Shown here: positions 28,440 to 38,192 of the stretch, piece by piece
Numbering within the stretch: position 1 is the stretch's first letter
Layout of the letters: the number at the start of each line of letters is the position of its first letter
The notes under the pieces: model-generated
What the model was told of the DNA's origin: nothing
Database searches by the model: none
What the model saw: the letters and a program-made list of their open reading frames with translations, nothing else
From: Sphingorhabdus sp. M41
GTDB lineage: Bacteria; Pseudomonadota; Alphaproteobacteria; Sphingomonadales; Sphingomonadaceae
NCBI RefSeq assembly: GCF_001586275.1
Contig: NZ_CP014545.1
Location: 1 to 64,000, forward strand
Length of the DNA: 64,000 nt
Direction of reading: 5' to 3'
Made by a program: the position numbers and the translations under genes

Positions 28440-28789
28440 GAAGCGCTCCTGGTTGCATTTTACGCCGATACGAAATCTTTTTTGCAGGATTTGTTCCGGA
28501 CGTGAATATATTTCAGCGCTCTCTATAAATGCTTTGCCGCAAGGGGCAAGCACAAGCGCATGATTCGCTCTTGTGCAGCAGCGACTGAACCCCAGTTGAA
28601 TAATCGCAGAATCATATTGGGTTCATGTTTTTTATGGTAGGCCGTGAAACGATCTCCGCCAAAAAGCGTAACCGAACTGCAACAGTAAGGCGCTAGTTTG
28701 AAGAAATCGGACAAAAACAATATGTTGACTCGTGTAGATTGGCAGATTTTGTTATATCGAAGGTCAGATAAAGGGGAAGCGGCTTCATC
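28440..28789. other. 350-bp divergent intergenic region
   Basis: This gap separates the leftward DUF3576 lipoprotein and the rightward exported protein and probably holds both promoters. It is AT-rich relative to neighbours. Weak inverted arms ATGATTC (about 28560) and GAATCAT (about 28607) are present. A TTGACT at about 28724 is followed by AT-rich sequence but at non-standard spacing. No convincing gene or RNA was seen. Confidence 0.5.
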
Positions 28790-29527
28790 ATGACGAAAAA
28801 GGTCAGTCATTTCGGTTGGTTAGCGACGGGACTCGCGCTCTCCGGTCTTGCCATGACCCCTGCTCTTGCAAAAGTGCTTTCCAGTGATGACGGAATGGTA
28901 TCCCTGAAAACCCTCGGATCAATTGGCTCCTTTACCGTAGCTGGTGCCGACCCTGATCTCGTAGCCAAATATAAACTCAGCGCCTTTCGCGGCAATGCGA
29001 GCTTCAAATTCACTCCGTCCGGCGGCACCCGCGACGGGGAACGCTCGGTTACCGTAGTGGTGCGCCAAAAATCTGACGCGGTTTCCATTCGCGAGAATAT
29101 TCTGGCTGCTGCACCCGGATCGGGTGTAGCCAGTGCGGCGAAAATTGCTCCCGTTGCTTATAGCCTCGGCTCGGCCAAAGGCTTGAAGAGCTTTGCAATT
29201 CCGGTCCGGAAACTCGGCAGCAACCTCCCTGATCTCTCGGAAATCGGTGCTGAACGGCTGATGGGCGAGGACAATGATGGCAAGAAGAGCCGTTTCAACC
29301 CGCGCATGTCGATCGATGCCTCGGCACCGATCAACGCGACACCCCGCGCTCTGGATGCCAGCCAGAAAGATTATACGCTCGATGTTGGTGGCAGCTACTC
29401 GCTGACCCGCAACCTGGACGTGACTGCCGGTGTCCGGATCAATAATGAGCGCGACCGGATGGCACCGCTGACCGATAATCGTCAGGACAGCCAAGCCGTC
29501 TATGTCGGAACCCAGTTCCGCTTCTAA
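28790..29527 (+). CDS. Exported protein of unknown function, probable outer-membrane beta-structure
   Basis: A 245-residue protein with a signal peptide (cleavage after TPALA, about residue 27). Residues 30-150 are mixed and include SVTVVVRQKSDAVS. The C-terminal 60 residues alternate polar and apolar (SYSLTRNLDVTAGVRINNE, AVYVGTQFRF) and end in phenylalanine, the signature of BAM-dependent outer-membrane proteins. No family recognised with confidence. A short barrel or autotransporter-like anchor are the alternatives. Confidence 0.75.
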   Translation: MTKKVSHFGWLATGLALSGLAMTPALAKVLSSDDGMVSLKTLGSIGSFTVAGADPDLVAKYKLSAFRGNASFKFTPSGGTRDGERSVTVVVRQKSDAVSIRENILAAAPGSGVASAAKIAPVAYSLGSAKGLKSFAIPVRKLGSNLPDLSEIGAERLMGEDNDGKKSRFNPRMSIDASAPINATPRALDASQKDYTLDVGGSYSLTRNLDVTAGVRINNERDRMAPLTDNRQDSQAVYVGTQFRF

Positions 29528-29536
29528 AATTCATAT

Positions 29537-30112
29537 TTAGCTTAAAGCGTCGATCGCCGCCCAGCCATGGGTCAGGTGGTTTTTGCGCATTCGATAGCGA
29601 TACTCGTTCATCCCGCCCAGATAGATCACCGCGCCATTGCACAGCGCTGCCAAGCGCCGGGTCTGCAGAGGATTCAGGGGCTGCTGGCCAGGATGGGACC
29701 GGGTAGTGAACACCGGTGACAGAAAATAAATGTCCGCACAGACGCGATTGGCTTGCTGAATTTCCAGGGCATTATGAACCGGCACGCTGTGCGGCATCCC
29801 GCCCATATTGGTCCGTCGCTGTACACGCCCGTGTACGCCGTCGGCGCGCCAGCGTCTGGCTAGCGCCGGAGATCCGGCCAGAAACAATATATGGCCACGC
29901 CGCCGAGCTAGTTTTTTGACAGTTTCAAATCGCTTTCGTCGCGATGTTTCCCGTAAATGATAATGGCGAAAGACAATCCCGCTGCCCCGCGGCAGTCGCA
30001 GGACCAATTGCTCAAGAAGCGCATCATTTCGCGCGTCGGTGAACATCCATATCCGGGGCAGGGCCGACCTTCTTGGGTCCGGCAAAGCGGGGCAGGGCTG
30101 GTCTCGCAACAT
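29537..30112 (-). CDS. Thiamine phosphate synthase / TenI-like family protein
   Basis: A 191-residue TIM-barrel protein of the ThiE/TenI family. Recognisable parts are IWMFTDARNDALL at the N terminus, GSGIVFRHYHL, DGVHGRV and ADIYFLSPVFTTRSHPG with GGMNEYRYRM near the C terminus. Standard ThiE motifs are partly degenerate, so it may be a paralogue rather than the thiamine enzyme. The start at 30112 leaves a 55-bp gap to the divergent yggS; a longer frame to 30424 lies antisense to it. Confidence 0.7.
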   Translation of the reverse strand: MLRDQPCPALPDPRRSALPRIWMFTDARNDALLEQLVLRLPRGSGIVFRHYHLRETSRRKRFETVKKLARRRGHILFLAGSPALARRWRADGVHGRVQRRTNMGGMPHSVPVHNALEIQQANRVCADIYFLSPVFTTRSHPGQQPLNPLQTRRLAALCNGAVIYLGGMNEYRYRMRKNHLTHGWAAIDALS

Positions 30113-30167
30113 AAGCAGGCCTATAGACGCAAGCTTCGCGAAAGAGAATGATTGAGAGAGACCCAAT

Positions 30168-30836
30168 TTGGCAAACCCCCCACTAGAGGACATCCGCAGC
30201 AAGATCGAAAAGGCCGCCAGAATAGCGGACCGCAAGCCTTCGGATATCGCGCTCATCGCCGTGTCCAAAACCCGCAGCATTGATGAAATTCGACCGCTGC
30301 TAGAGGCGGGCCATCGCGTATTCGGGGAAAACCGGGTGCAGGAAGCGATGGAGAAATGGCCTGTGCTGAAGGCCGAATATCCGGATATCCAACTACATAT
30401 GATTGGCCAGTTGCAATCCAACAAGGCTGGAGAAGCGGTGGCTCTTTTTGACTATATCCATTCCCTCGACCGGCTTTCTCTGGTCAAGGCGCTGGCAAAG
30501 GAAATGGGCAGGCAGGACCGCCAGATACCCTGTTTTCTGCAGGTCAATATCGGCGAAGAATCCCAAAAGGGTGGCTGTGATATCAAGGCTGTGCCCGAGA
30601 TGCTGGCCCAGGCCCGCACAGCCGGTATAACCGTCGCCGGCCTGATGGCAGTCCCGCCGGACAATGTGAACCCGGTCCCCTATTTCGCGCTGCTTGCCAA
30701 GCTGGCGCGCGACAATGGCCTCGATGAACTCAGCATGGGAATGTCGGGTGATTTTGACAAGGCGATCAAGCTCGGTGCCACTCATATCCGGGTTGGCACC
30801 GCGCTATTTGGTCCGCGCGATACTCCGGCAGCTTGA
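30168..30836 (+). CDS. yggS: PLP homeostasis protein YggS (PROSC family)
   Basis: A 222-residue alanine-racemase-fold protein that binds pyridoxal 5'-phosphate through the lysine in LIAVSKTRS (about residue 33) and helps maintain PLP levels. Further motifs are GENRVQEAMEKW and HMIGQLQSNKAGEAV. The start is a TTG at 30168, preceded by GAGAGAGA; no ATG suits the family alignment better. Confidence 0.93.
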   Translation: MANPPLEDIRSKIEKAARIADRKPSDIALIAVSKTRSIDEIRPLLEAGHRVFGENRVQEAMEKWPVLKAEYPDIQLHMIGQLQSNKAGEAVALFDYIHSLDRLSLVKALAKEMGRQDRQIPCFLQVNIGEESQKGGCDIKAVPEMLAQARTAGITVAGLMAVPPDNVNPVPYFALLAKLARDNGLDELSMGMSGDFDKAIKLGATHIRVGTALFGPRDTPAA

Positions 30837-32678
30837 TCAGCTTTGGCCGTTTTTCTCGCTGTCTTTCGCCGCGCGGTCCGCTTTGCGTTCCTCCGGTGTG
30901 TCAGCCGCGACATAGCTGATCACGACGTCACCGTCTTCAATGACCGGTCGGGCATCGGTTGCAAAGAATAGCAGCCGACGATCCGGCTTGAACACGGCGA
31001 GCGGTTCCTCGCCTTCTTCCAGATTCTTGCGATAATCCTCAGCGGTGAATTTCTCGGTGATATTGGTTTTGCTGAATCGCCATCCGGCCAGATCACGGTC
31101 GAGCAATGTGCCAAAATCCGCGCCGGATTCGAACAACAGCCGGCCGTGTCCGACCCTGCTTTTGCTCTGGCTGTCATTGGCCAGCCGGCTGATTTGCTCA
31201 TAGCCCATTTCCGGGCCGAGATCAGCGGTGATCAACTGGTTCTGGCTATCATTGTCAGTGGCCGCGATGAGATGCTGAAATTCGCCCATGTCGATATTGT
31301 CGTCATGCGCCTCTGCCAGCACATCACCATGGTGAATCGCAAGGCCTTCGCTACGCGCCCTGCGCAGGGCGAATTTGCTGTTGTCCGTCATCAGGACATC
31401 GATTTCGAGAGATTTCAGCATTTTACCCAAAGCAATCGACCAGCGATTGGCGCCGGCGATCAAGACGCCCTCGCCTTTCCCTTCCGAAATGCCCAGTCGC
31501 TCGGCGACCCAGGACGCAGAAAACCCATGCGCAAAAATGGTCGCGATAACGACAGCAAAGCTGAGCGGTACCAGCGCCTCTGCCCCGGGCAGTCCATAGT
31601 CGACAAGACGTATGGCAAACAAACCGGTAATCGCGACCGCGACAATACCGCGCGGCGCAATCCAGGCGATGAACAGCCGTTCGCGCCAGGGTACGGAACT
31701 GAACAGCAGAGCGGCCAGCACAGAAATGGGTCGCACAACGAACAGCAGCAATATCAGGAAGATGACAAATTGCGGGCGGAACTGCTGCACCGTTTCCCAG
31801 TCCAGCGTCGCGGACAATATGATGAACACACCGGAAATCAGCAGTACCGCCAGATCTTCCTTGAACCGGTAGAGCGCCTGACTGGAATAGATTTGCCGGT
31901 TGGCCATAACAATGCCCATCACCGTCACCGTGATCAGTCCGGTTTCATGTTTGATCAGATCGGCGATGACAAATCCCGCGATCACCGTAACCAGCAGAAA
32001 AGGCGCCTTCAGATATTCAGGAACTTTCCCTCTGGGAAACAGCCAGGTAATGGCAAAGCCAAGCCCTGCGCCAATCAATCCGGCAATGAAGCTTGCTGCC
32101 AGAACGTCCATGCTGATGACGGCGATATTGGCATCGGGCCCTTCATAGGTGATATAGGCGTAGATACCGACGGCCAGCAGCGCGCCAATCGGGTCGTTCA
32201 CAATGCCTTCCCATTTCAGGATGTTGCGAACCCGCGATGGTACGCGCAATGTGCGCAGCATCGGGCCAATCACCGTAGGACCGGTGACGATCATGATACC
32301 GCCAAGCAAGGCTGATATTTCCCAGGACAGGCCAGCACCATAATGTGCCGCTGCTGTTCCCAGCACCCAGGCAATCGGCCCGGCGACAAATACCATCGCC
32401 GAAACCGCGCCGCCCGCCTGTCTCAATTCCCGGAAGTTGAGGCTGAGTCCGCCTTCAAACAGTATGACGGCCACCGCCAGCTTGATGATTGGTTCTTGCA
32501 GCGCTCCGAAATCGCGTTCGGGATCGATAATGCCCAGTACCGGGCCGGCGAGGATGCCGACGATCAGCATCAGAGCAATGGCAGGGCGACCCGTTCTCCA
32601 GGCAATCCATTGCGCGCCGATGCCGAGCAGGCCGATCAGCGCGATCTTCACCATGAGAGAGTCAACTAGTTCCATCAT
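30837..32678 (-). CDS. Cation:proton antiporter with TrkA-N regulatory domain
   Basis: A 613-residue protein of the CPA (NhaP/KefB-like) superfamily. About twelve membrane segments lie in residues 1-400, with the characteristic ILFEGGLSLNFRELR, GPTVIGPMLRTL and WEGIVNDPIGALLAV (paired acidic residues of the transport site). A C-terminal nucleotide-binding domain follows (LIAGANRWSIALGKMLK and DNDSQNQLITADLG). It exchanges Na+ or K+ for protons at the inner membrane. The stop codon is immediately next to the convergent yggS stop. Confidence 0.92.
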   Translation of the reverse strand: MMELVDSLMVKIALIGLLGIGAQWIAWRTGRPAIALMLIVGILAGPVLGIIDPERDFGALQEPIIKLAVAVILFEGGLSLNFRELRQAGGAVSAMVFVAGPIAWVLGTAAAHYGAGLSWEISALLGGIMIVTGPTVIGPMLRTLRVPSRVRNILKWEGIVNDPIGALLAVGIYAYITYEGPDANIAVISMDVLAASFIAGLIGAGLGFAITWLFPRGKVPEYLKAPFLLVTVIAGFVIADLIKHETGLITVTVMGIVMANRQIYSSQALYRFKEDLAVLLISGVFIILSATLDWETVQQFRPQFVIFLILLLFVVRPISVLAALLFSSVPWRERLFIAWIAPRGIVAVAITGLFAIRLVDYGLPGAEALVPLSFAVVIATIFAHGFSASWVAERLGISEGKGEGVLIAGANRWSIALGKMLKSLEIDVLMTDNSKFALRRARSEGLAIHHGDVLAEAHDDNIDMGEFQHLIAATDNDSQNQLITADLGPEMGYEQISRLANDSQSKSRVGHGRLLFESGADFGTLLDRDLAGWRFSKTNITEKFTAEDYRKNLEEGEEPLAVFKPDRRLLFFATDARPVIEDGDVVISYVAADTPEERKADRAAKDSEKNGQS

Positions 32679-32733
32679 CTATCCTTGGCGGGTTTTTCGG
32701 TCTTATGCAAAAAAACTTTCTGCCGCCTGTGGA

Positions 32734-33999
32734 TCAGCAATTACGGAAATGGTCAATTGCTTCCTCAATAACGGCGTAAACAGCTTCCAGTTCCACAGGA
32801 CTGATACAATAAGGTGGCATGATGTAGATCGTATTGCCCAGCGGCCGAAGTAAAATCTTGTGATCCCGGAAAAACGCGAGCAGTTGCGGCCCCAAGCTGG
32901 ACATATAGTCGCCTGCACCGTCGTCGATTTCAAAGGCCAGTATGGTGCCGCACTGACGCAATCCGCTCACGTTCGATTTCCGCATCAGCCGGTCGGAAAA
33001 GGCCCGATGCGAAGAAATAATGCCGTCGATCCGCTCCAGAACCGGTTCCTCGCGCCAGATCGCGAGATTGGCATTGGCCGCGGCGCAGGCAATAGGATTG
33101 GCGGTAAAGCTGCTTGAGTGGAAAAACATCTGCGCGCGATCTTCGGAAAAATGCGCCTGATAAATAGGGTCTGTGGCAGCGGTTACGGCCAGCGGGATGA
33201 CACCGCCGGTCAGGCCCTTGGCCGTGCACAATATATCCGGTTCAATGCCCGCCTGTTCGCAAGCGAAGACGGTCCCGGTACGACCCCAGCCAGTCATCAC
33301 TTCGTCGGCGATGAACAGCACATCATGCTCGCGGCAGATAGCCGCCATCTTGGCCAATGTCGCGGCACCATATATTTTCATGCCACCCGCGCCGAGGATT
33401 AGCGGCTCGACGATCAGCGCCGCCGGCGGGCTTTCGCTGTCCTTGCAAAAGGCCTCAAGCTGGTCGAGCGTAGCCTGCTCAGCCCCCGCTTCCGGGAAAG
33501 CTATCGTGCCAACGTCAAATAGCAGCGGCGCATAAGCTTGATTGAACACGCCGCGCGCGCCGACCGACATCGCGCCGATCGTATCGCCATGATAGCTATG
33601 CTCCATCACCAGGATCTTCTGGCGCGCTTCGCCGCGATTGTGCCAGTAACCGAGCGCCATCTTGAGCGCGACTTCGACCGCCGTCGAACCGCTGTCGGAA
33701 AAGAAAATATGCTCGAGGGAATCGGGCAGAAAACCGGAAAGACCCGCGGCCAGCTCCCGCGCCGGTGCATGCGTCCATCCGGCAAAGATCATCTGGTCCA
33801 GCCGGGCGCTCTGTTCCTGAATCGCGCTGACGATCTTCGGATGGCAATGGCCGTGCGTCTGCACCCACCAGCTAGATATCGCGTCGATGATCCTGGTGCC
33901 GTCGCTCTGGTAGAGGCACGCGCCTTCCGCCCGCGCGATCTCAGGGATTGGTTCGCCGAGACCGTGCTGGGTGAAAGGATGCCAGATATTGATGCTCAT
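32734..33999 (-). CDS. bioA: Adenosylmethionine-8-amino-7-oxononanoate aminotransferase BioA
   Basis: A 421-residue class III aminotransferase that converts KAPA to DAPA in biotin synthesis. The start MSINIWHPFTQHG at 33999 matches the family; WHPFTQ is diagnostic. The PLP site is in DILCTAKGLTGGVIPLA. It overlaps bioD by 4 bp. The order bioF-bioD-bioA on one transcript is clear. Confidence 0.95.
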   Translation of the reverse strand: MSINIWHPFTQHGLGEPIPEIARAEGACLYQSDGTRIIDAISSWWVQTHGHCHPKIVSAIQEQSARLDQMIFAGWTHAPARELAAGLSGFLPDSLEHIFFSDSGSTAVEVALKMALGYWHNRGEARQKILVMEHSYHGDTIGAMSVGARGVFNQAYAPLLFDVGTIAFPEAGAEQATLDQLEAFCKDSESPPAALIVEPLILGAGGMKIYGAATLAKMAAICREHDVLFIADEVMTGWGRTGTVFACEQAGIEPDILCTAKGLTGGVIPLAVTAATDPIYQAHFSEDRAQMFFHSSSFTANPIACAAANANLAIWREEPVLERIDGIISSHRAFSDRLMRKSNVSGLRQCGTILAFEIDDGAGDYMSSLGPQLLAFFRDHKILLRPLGNTIYIMPPYCISPVELEAVYAVIEEAIDHFRNC

Positions 34000-34625
34000 G
34001 ATCCGAAGTCCGCGATATCGAAATGGGCAGCAAAGGCGTCCCGCAAGGCGTCCGGAGAGAGTTGGTCGAGCATCGGCAAGCGCCCGAGATGCGGCACGGC
34101 ACCAATCCGGCATATGGTCTGCTCGCTGTCGACATTTTCATCGCCGATAAAGGCGATGCCGTGGATTGGCACGGCACGGCTACGCAGAGCCTCGATGGTC
34201 AACAGGCTGTGATTGATGGTCCCGAGACTGGTCGACGCGACGATGATCACCGGCAGGCCCCAATGGGCAAAAAGATCGGCAAACAGCAGTTCCGGATTGA
34301 CCGGCACCAGCGCGCCGCCTGCCCCCTCGATGATCAGCGGCCCGTCGACTTGCGGGATGTCGAGATCGCCCAGACCAATGACAATGCCTTCCTGAGCTGC
34401 CGAATAATGGGGGGAAGCTGGAATCTTCAGCCGGTAGCGTTCGGGCAATATCCGGTCCGGATCAACGCCGCCAATCCGCGCGACCGTCTCGCTGTCGGTG
34501 CCGTCTGCCAGCCCCGCCTGCACCGGTTTCCAGTAGCTCGCGCCCAGCGCCGCGGTCAGCGCCGCGGCAAAGACGCTTTTGCCGATATCGGTATCGGTAC
34601 CGGTGATGACGAACTTGCCGCTCAT
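33996..34625 (-). CDS. bioD: Dethiobiotin synthetase BioD
   Basis: A 209-residue P-loop enzyme that closes the ureido ring of dethiobiotin with ATP and CO2. The P-loop is GTDTDIGKSVF at residues 8-18, and EGAGGALVPV follows. It overlaps bioF and bioA by 4 bp each. Confidence 0.94.
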   Translation of the reverse strand: MSGKFVITGTDTDIGKSVFAAALTAALGASYWKPVQAGLADGTDSETVARIGGVDPDRILPERYRLKIPASPHYSAAQEGIVIGLGDLDIPQVDGPLIIEGAGGALVPVNPELLFADLFAHWGLPVIIVASTSLGTINHSLLTIEALRSRAVPIHGIAFIGDENVDSEQTICRIGAVPHLGRLPMLDQLSPDALRDAFAAHFDIADFGS

Positions 34626-35767
34626 GCCGCTTCCGCCAGTGCCAGCGCCTCGTGCAATGCGGCTGCGAGATTGCTTATATCGTCTTGTGTCACGTTCAGG
34701 GTCAGCGAGATGCGCAGGCGCGCGGTGCCGGCCGGTACTGTCGGCGGGCGAATGGCCCGGACATCATATCCCTGCTCCTGCAGCATCGCCGCCACGCTTA
34801 CCGCCACCCGGTCTTCGCCGAGGATGATCGGAAAAATCTGGCTGTCCTGATGGTCGCCGAGCGACAGGCCGGCAAAGCCGCTCCGGGTAAGCGCGATATG
34901 CTCCGCCAGACGACTCTGCAGCGAGGGATTGTCCGCGACATAAGCTATGGCATGCTGCGCCAGATGCGCGGTCAGCGGGCTCGGCGCAGTGGAAAAGATG
35001 AAGGGCCGCGCCCGATTGATGAAAAATTCGCGCAGGATTTTCGGCATGGTGAGCAGCCCGCCTTCGCCGCCCAGCGCCTTGCCGCAGGTGCGCAACAGGA
35101 TCGCGTTTTCCTGCCTGCCAATGTCACCCGCCAGACCGGTGCCGCCCTCGCCGAAAACACCCACCGCATGGGCCTCGTCGATCACCAGCATCGCGTCATG
35201 GGCATTGGCGATTCGCGCAAGATCGCCCAGCGGTGCCCGATCGCCGTCCATGCTGTACAGGCTCTCCACCGCGATCCACACGGTGCCCGTGCCTCCGGCT
35301 TCGCGCCAATTCCGGATCTCTTGCTCGACTGCATTGCAATCATTGTGCGGGAAAGCCCGGAACGCGGCGCGGCCCAGTTTCATCCCGTCATGAACGCTGG
35401 CGTGGACCAGCGCGTCGTAAAGCAGCAGATCGCCGGTCTGCGGCAGGGTCGCGAACAGGGCGGTGTTGGCAGCAAATCCGGAACCGAAGAACAGACTGGC
35501 CTCCGCGCCATAATGGCTGGCGGCATATTGCTCGAGCGCTTCATGCTCGGGATGATTGCCACCCAGCAACCGCGATCCGCCCGAACCATGCGCCATGCCA
35601 TCGGCAATCGCGGCCTGCGCGACCTCTTTCAGAAGGGGGTTGCGGGAGAGTCCGAGATAATCATTGGACGAAAAATCCCTGCCGACCGGAATCGACAGCC
35701 GCCTATTGCGCCCCGCCTGATCCAGCGCGTCCAGCTGGTCGCGATAGGGTTTGAATCGATCCATCAC
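34622..35767 (-). CDS. bioF: 8-amino-7-oxononanoate synthase BioF
   Basis: A 381-residue PLP-dependent alpha-oxoamine synthase that condenses pimeloyl thioester with alanine. The motifs SNDYLGLSRNP, EAHAVGVFGEGG and the PLP lysine region LRTCGKALGGEGG are present. It is the first gene of bioFDA. bioB and a BioC/BioH-type pimeloyl gene are not in this window. Confidence 0.95.
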   Translation of the reverse strand: MMDRFKPYRDQLDALDQAGRNRRLSIPVGRDFSSNDYLGLSRNPLLKEVAQAAIADGMAHGSGGSRLLGGNHPEHEALEQYAASHYGAEASLFFGSGFAANTALFATLPQTGDLLLYDALVHASVHDGMKLGRAAFRAFPHNDCNAVEQEIRNWREAGGTGTVWIAVESLYSMDGDRAPLGDLARIANAHDAMLVIDEAHAVGVFGEGGTGLAGDIGRQENAILLRTCGKALGGEGGLLTMPKILREFFINRARPFIFSTAPSPLTAHLAQHAIAYVADNPSLQSRLAEHIALTRSGFAGLSLGDHQDSQIFPIILGEDRVAVSVAAMLQEQGYDVRAIRPPTVPAGTARLRISLTLNVTQDDISNLAAALHEALALAEAA

Positions 35768-35781
35768 CGCGCCGTTAGCAG

Positions 35782-36510
35782 TCAGCGACCCGTGCTGGCC
35801 AGAGGCAATGCAAGCTGGCTGTCATCGACCGCTTCTATTGTCCTGTCGCGGAAGGGCAGCGGGAAGCAGACGGGCTTTTCCTGCAGGCCGATGATCGCTT
35901 CCGCCGGTCCCCCGACGCAGGCCTCGATCACCGGATCCTGCGCCGCCATGCCACCGGTCAGCGCCCCGAAAGCGGGCATGATCAGATGATGGCGTCCCCT
36001 GACAAAACAGCGCCGCGAAACATGACGGCCGCGCGTGGCTATGCGGATTTTCGGGTGATAATGACCGGATATTTCCGGCAAATGACTACCGGCCGTCGCT
36101 TCGTGCCGCAGCGCCAGCCCCTCGCCCGTCCACTCGTCAACCACCGTGCCACCCCACAGACCGGCAACATCACGGTCATGATTGCCGGTGATCCAGACCC
36201 AGTCGAGCGCGGCGGTCATCGCCGAGAGCTGCCTTGCCGCTTCCGGCTCCAGCCGCGCCTCGCCTTCGCCGTCATGATAATTGTCACCGAGGCAGAAAAC
36301 TCTTGTCGCGCCCGTATCGCGGACCAGACCGGCCAGTTCGTCCAGCGTTGCCTGGCTGTCATAGGGCGGCAGCATCTGGCCCTGCCGCGCAAAGAAACTC
36401 GCCTTTTCCAGATGCAGGTCGGCCACCAGCACCGCATTTTTTGCTGGCCAGTACAGCGCGGCAGGAGCTACGATATCAAAGCGGTGTTGGGCGAACAGAA
36501 GGGGAACCAT
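35782..36510 (-). CDS. pdeM: Ligase-associated DNA damage response endonuclease PdeM
   Basis: A 242-residue calcineurin-like metallophosphoesterase. The five blocks are visible: VADLHLEK (Asp31, His33), GDNYHDGEG, GNHDRD, and GHYHPK. PdeM-type nucleases accompany an ATP-dependent DNA ligase, an Lhr-like helicase and an exonuclease in a DNA-damage operon. Here the helicase is about 5 kb away and ligase and exonuclease were not found in the window. It lies 14 bp from bioF. Confidence 0.9.
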   Translation of the reverse strand: MVPLLFAQHRFDIVAPAALYWPAKNAVLVADLHLEKASFFARQGQMLPPYDSQATLDELAGLVRDTGATRVFCLGDNYHDGEGEARLEPEAARQLSAMTAALDWVWITGNHDRDVAGLWGGTVVDEWTGEGLALRHEATAGSHLPEISGHYHPKIRIATRGRHVSRRCFVRGRHHLIMPAFGALTGGMAAQDPVIEACVGGPAEAIIGLQEKPVCFPLPFRDRTIEAVDDSQLALPLASTGR

Positions 36511-36591
36511 GGACCCGCTATGCGATGAACATAAGCGCTATGCAAGCCACCGGGTTGGAATTTATCGCTCGCCCGCACTATATGCGCTGCC

Positions 36592-37530
36592 ATGACCGAA
36601 TCTCAAACGCCCGTAAAAGTCGCCGCGCTCTATCATTTTGCCGTGGTCGACGATCCCGCCGCCCTGCGCCTGCAAGTGCTCGCCCTGTGCGAGGAACATG
36701 GCCTCAAGGGTACGATATTGCTGGCCCAGGAAGGGATCAACGGCACCATCGCCGGCGCACCCGACGATATTGATGCAGTGATCGAGGGCCTGCGCACGCT
36801 GCCCCGCTTTGCCGATCTCGAGGTCAAATATTCTGAAGCCAGCGCGATGCCATTCTTGCGGATGAAGGTCCGGCTCAAGAAGGAAATCGTCTCGATGGGT
36901 GTCGAGGGCGTCGATGCCGCCACCGAGAAGGGCGCCTATGTCGACCCCGCCGACTGGAACGACCTGATCGCCGACCCCGACACGATCGTGATCGATACGC
37001 GCAACGCCTATGAAGTGGCGATCGGCAGCTTCGACGGCGCGATCAATCCCGATACCGAGAGCTTCCGCGACTTCCCGGCCTGGTTCGACGAATTCTCGGA
37101 AAAGCTGCGGCAGGATTCGGACAAGGCACCGAAGATCGCCATGTTCTGCACCGGCGGCATCCGCTGCGAAAAGGCGACCGCCTATGTCAAGGCGCAGGGC
37201 TTTGACGATGTCCAGCATCTCAAGGGCGGCATCCTGAAATATCTCGAACATGTGCCCGAATCGGAAAGCCGCTGGCAGGGCGACTGTTTCCTGTTCGACC
37301 AGCGCGTGGCCGTCGGCCACGGGCTGGTCGAAGCCGACTATGGCCAATGCTATGCCTGCCGGATGCCGCTGAACGCCGCCGACCGCGCCTCGCCTGACTA
37401 TATTCCCGGCGAAGCCTGCCCGCATTGTATCCACGACCGGACCGACGAGCAGCGCGCCCGCTATCGCGAACGCCAGCGCCAGGTCGAGAAAGCTGCAGAA
37501 GAAGGCCGGCAGCATCTCGGCACCGAATGA
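36592..37530 (+). CDS. trhO: tRNA uridine(34) hydroxylase TrhO (rhodanese family)
   Basis: A 312-residue enzyme that makes 5-hydroxyuridine at the tRNA wobble position using oxygen. The N-terminal ferredoxin-like domain (residues 8-100, LLAQEGINGTIAG) is followed by a rhodanese domain with active-site Cys186 in MFCTGGIRCEKA, and a C-terminal cysteine-rich segment (CYACRMPL, CPHC). Length is typical of the YceA/TrhO family. The gst gene overlaps its stop by ATGA. Confidence 0.94.
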   Translation: MTESQTPVKVAALYHFAVVDDPAALRLQVLALCEEHGLKGTILLAQEGINGTIAGAPDDIDAVIEGLRTLPRFADLEVKYSEASAMPFLRMKVRLKKEIVSMGVEGVDAATEKGAYVDPADWNDLIADPDTIVIDTRNAYEVAIGSFDGAINPDTESFRDFPAWFDEFSEKLRQDSDKAPKIAMFCTGGIRCEKATAYVKAQGFDDVQHLKGGILKYLEHVPESESRWQGDCFLFDQRVAVGHGLVEADYGQCYACRMPLNAADRASPDYIPGEACPHCIHDRTDEQRARYRERQRQVEKAAEEGRQHLGTE

Positions 37531-38177
37531 CCGATTTGCCGGTCCTCTACAGTTTTCGCCGCTGCCCCTATGCGATGCGCGCAAGGATGGCGCTGCTGGT
37601 CAGCGCAACCCCGGTTCGCCTGCGCGAGGTCGTGCTGCGCGACAAGCCGGCAGAAATGATCGCCGCCTCGCCGAAGGCCACGGTGCCGGTGCTGGTGCTG
37701 CCAGACGGACAGGTGATCGACGAGAGCCTGGCGATCATGCACTGGGCGCTGGACCGCAACGATCCACAAGGCTGGTTGCAGGGCACCGCTGCCGAATCCG
37801 AATTGATCGCGGAAGCCGATGGCCCGTTCAAACATGCTCTCGACCGCTATAAATATCCTGTCCGCTACGAAAATGTCGACCCGCTGGACCACCGCGCTGC
37901 CGGACTGGCCTTTCTTGAAAAGCTCGAAGGTTTGCTTCAGGAATCGGGCCAGCTCATGGGAGCGAAGCCGACTTTAGCCGACCACGCCATTTTCCCCTTC
38001 GTCCGCCAGTTCGCCAATAATGACCGCAACTGGTTCGACCAATTGCCGCTTCCTGCCCTGCAGAAATGGCTTGGTGATCATCTCGCATCGTCGCTGTTCG
38101 CCACAACGATGCAGAAATTTCCACAGTGGAAGCGTGGGGATGCGGAGCCGGTTTTCGCTCTTGAGGTCGCAGTTTAG
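37527..38177 (+). CDS. Glutathione S-transferase family protein
   Basis: A 216-residue GST. The N-terminal thioredoxin-like domain begins LYSFRRCPYAMRARMALL, with the candidate catalytic Cys in CPYAMRAR, and the glutathione-binding segment ATVPVLVLPDGQVIDESLAI. The C-terminal helical domain is complete. The start overlaps trhO by 4 bp. Substrate unknown. Confidence 0.88.
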   Translation: MTDLPVLYSFRRCPYAMRARMALLVSATPVRLREVVLRDKPAEMIAASPKATVPVLVLPDGQVIDESLAIMHWALDRNDPQGWLQGTAAESELIAEADGPFKHALDRYKYPVRYENVDPLDHRAAGLAFLEKLEGLLQESGQLMGAKPTLADHAIFPFVRQFANNDRNWFDQLPLPALQKWLGDHLASSLFATTMQKFPQWKRGDAEPVFALEVAV

Positions 38178-38192
38178 GCGGCACCTCTCTGA

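Noticed and set aside
31146-32315. Long open frame of 389 codons on the plus strand
   Set aside because: It is fully antisense to the well-supported cation:proton antiporter and its product is a low-complexity Arg/Gly/Gln/Asp-rich sequence typical of a codon-shadow frame.
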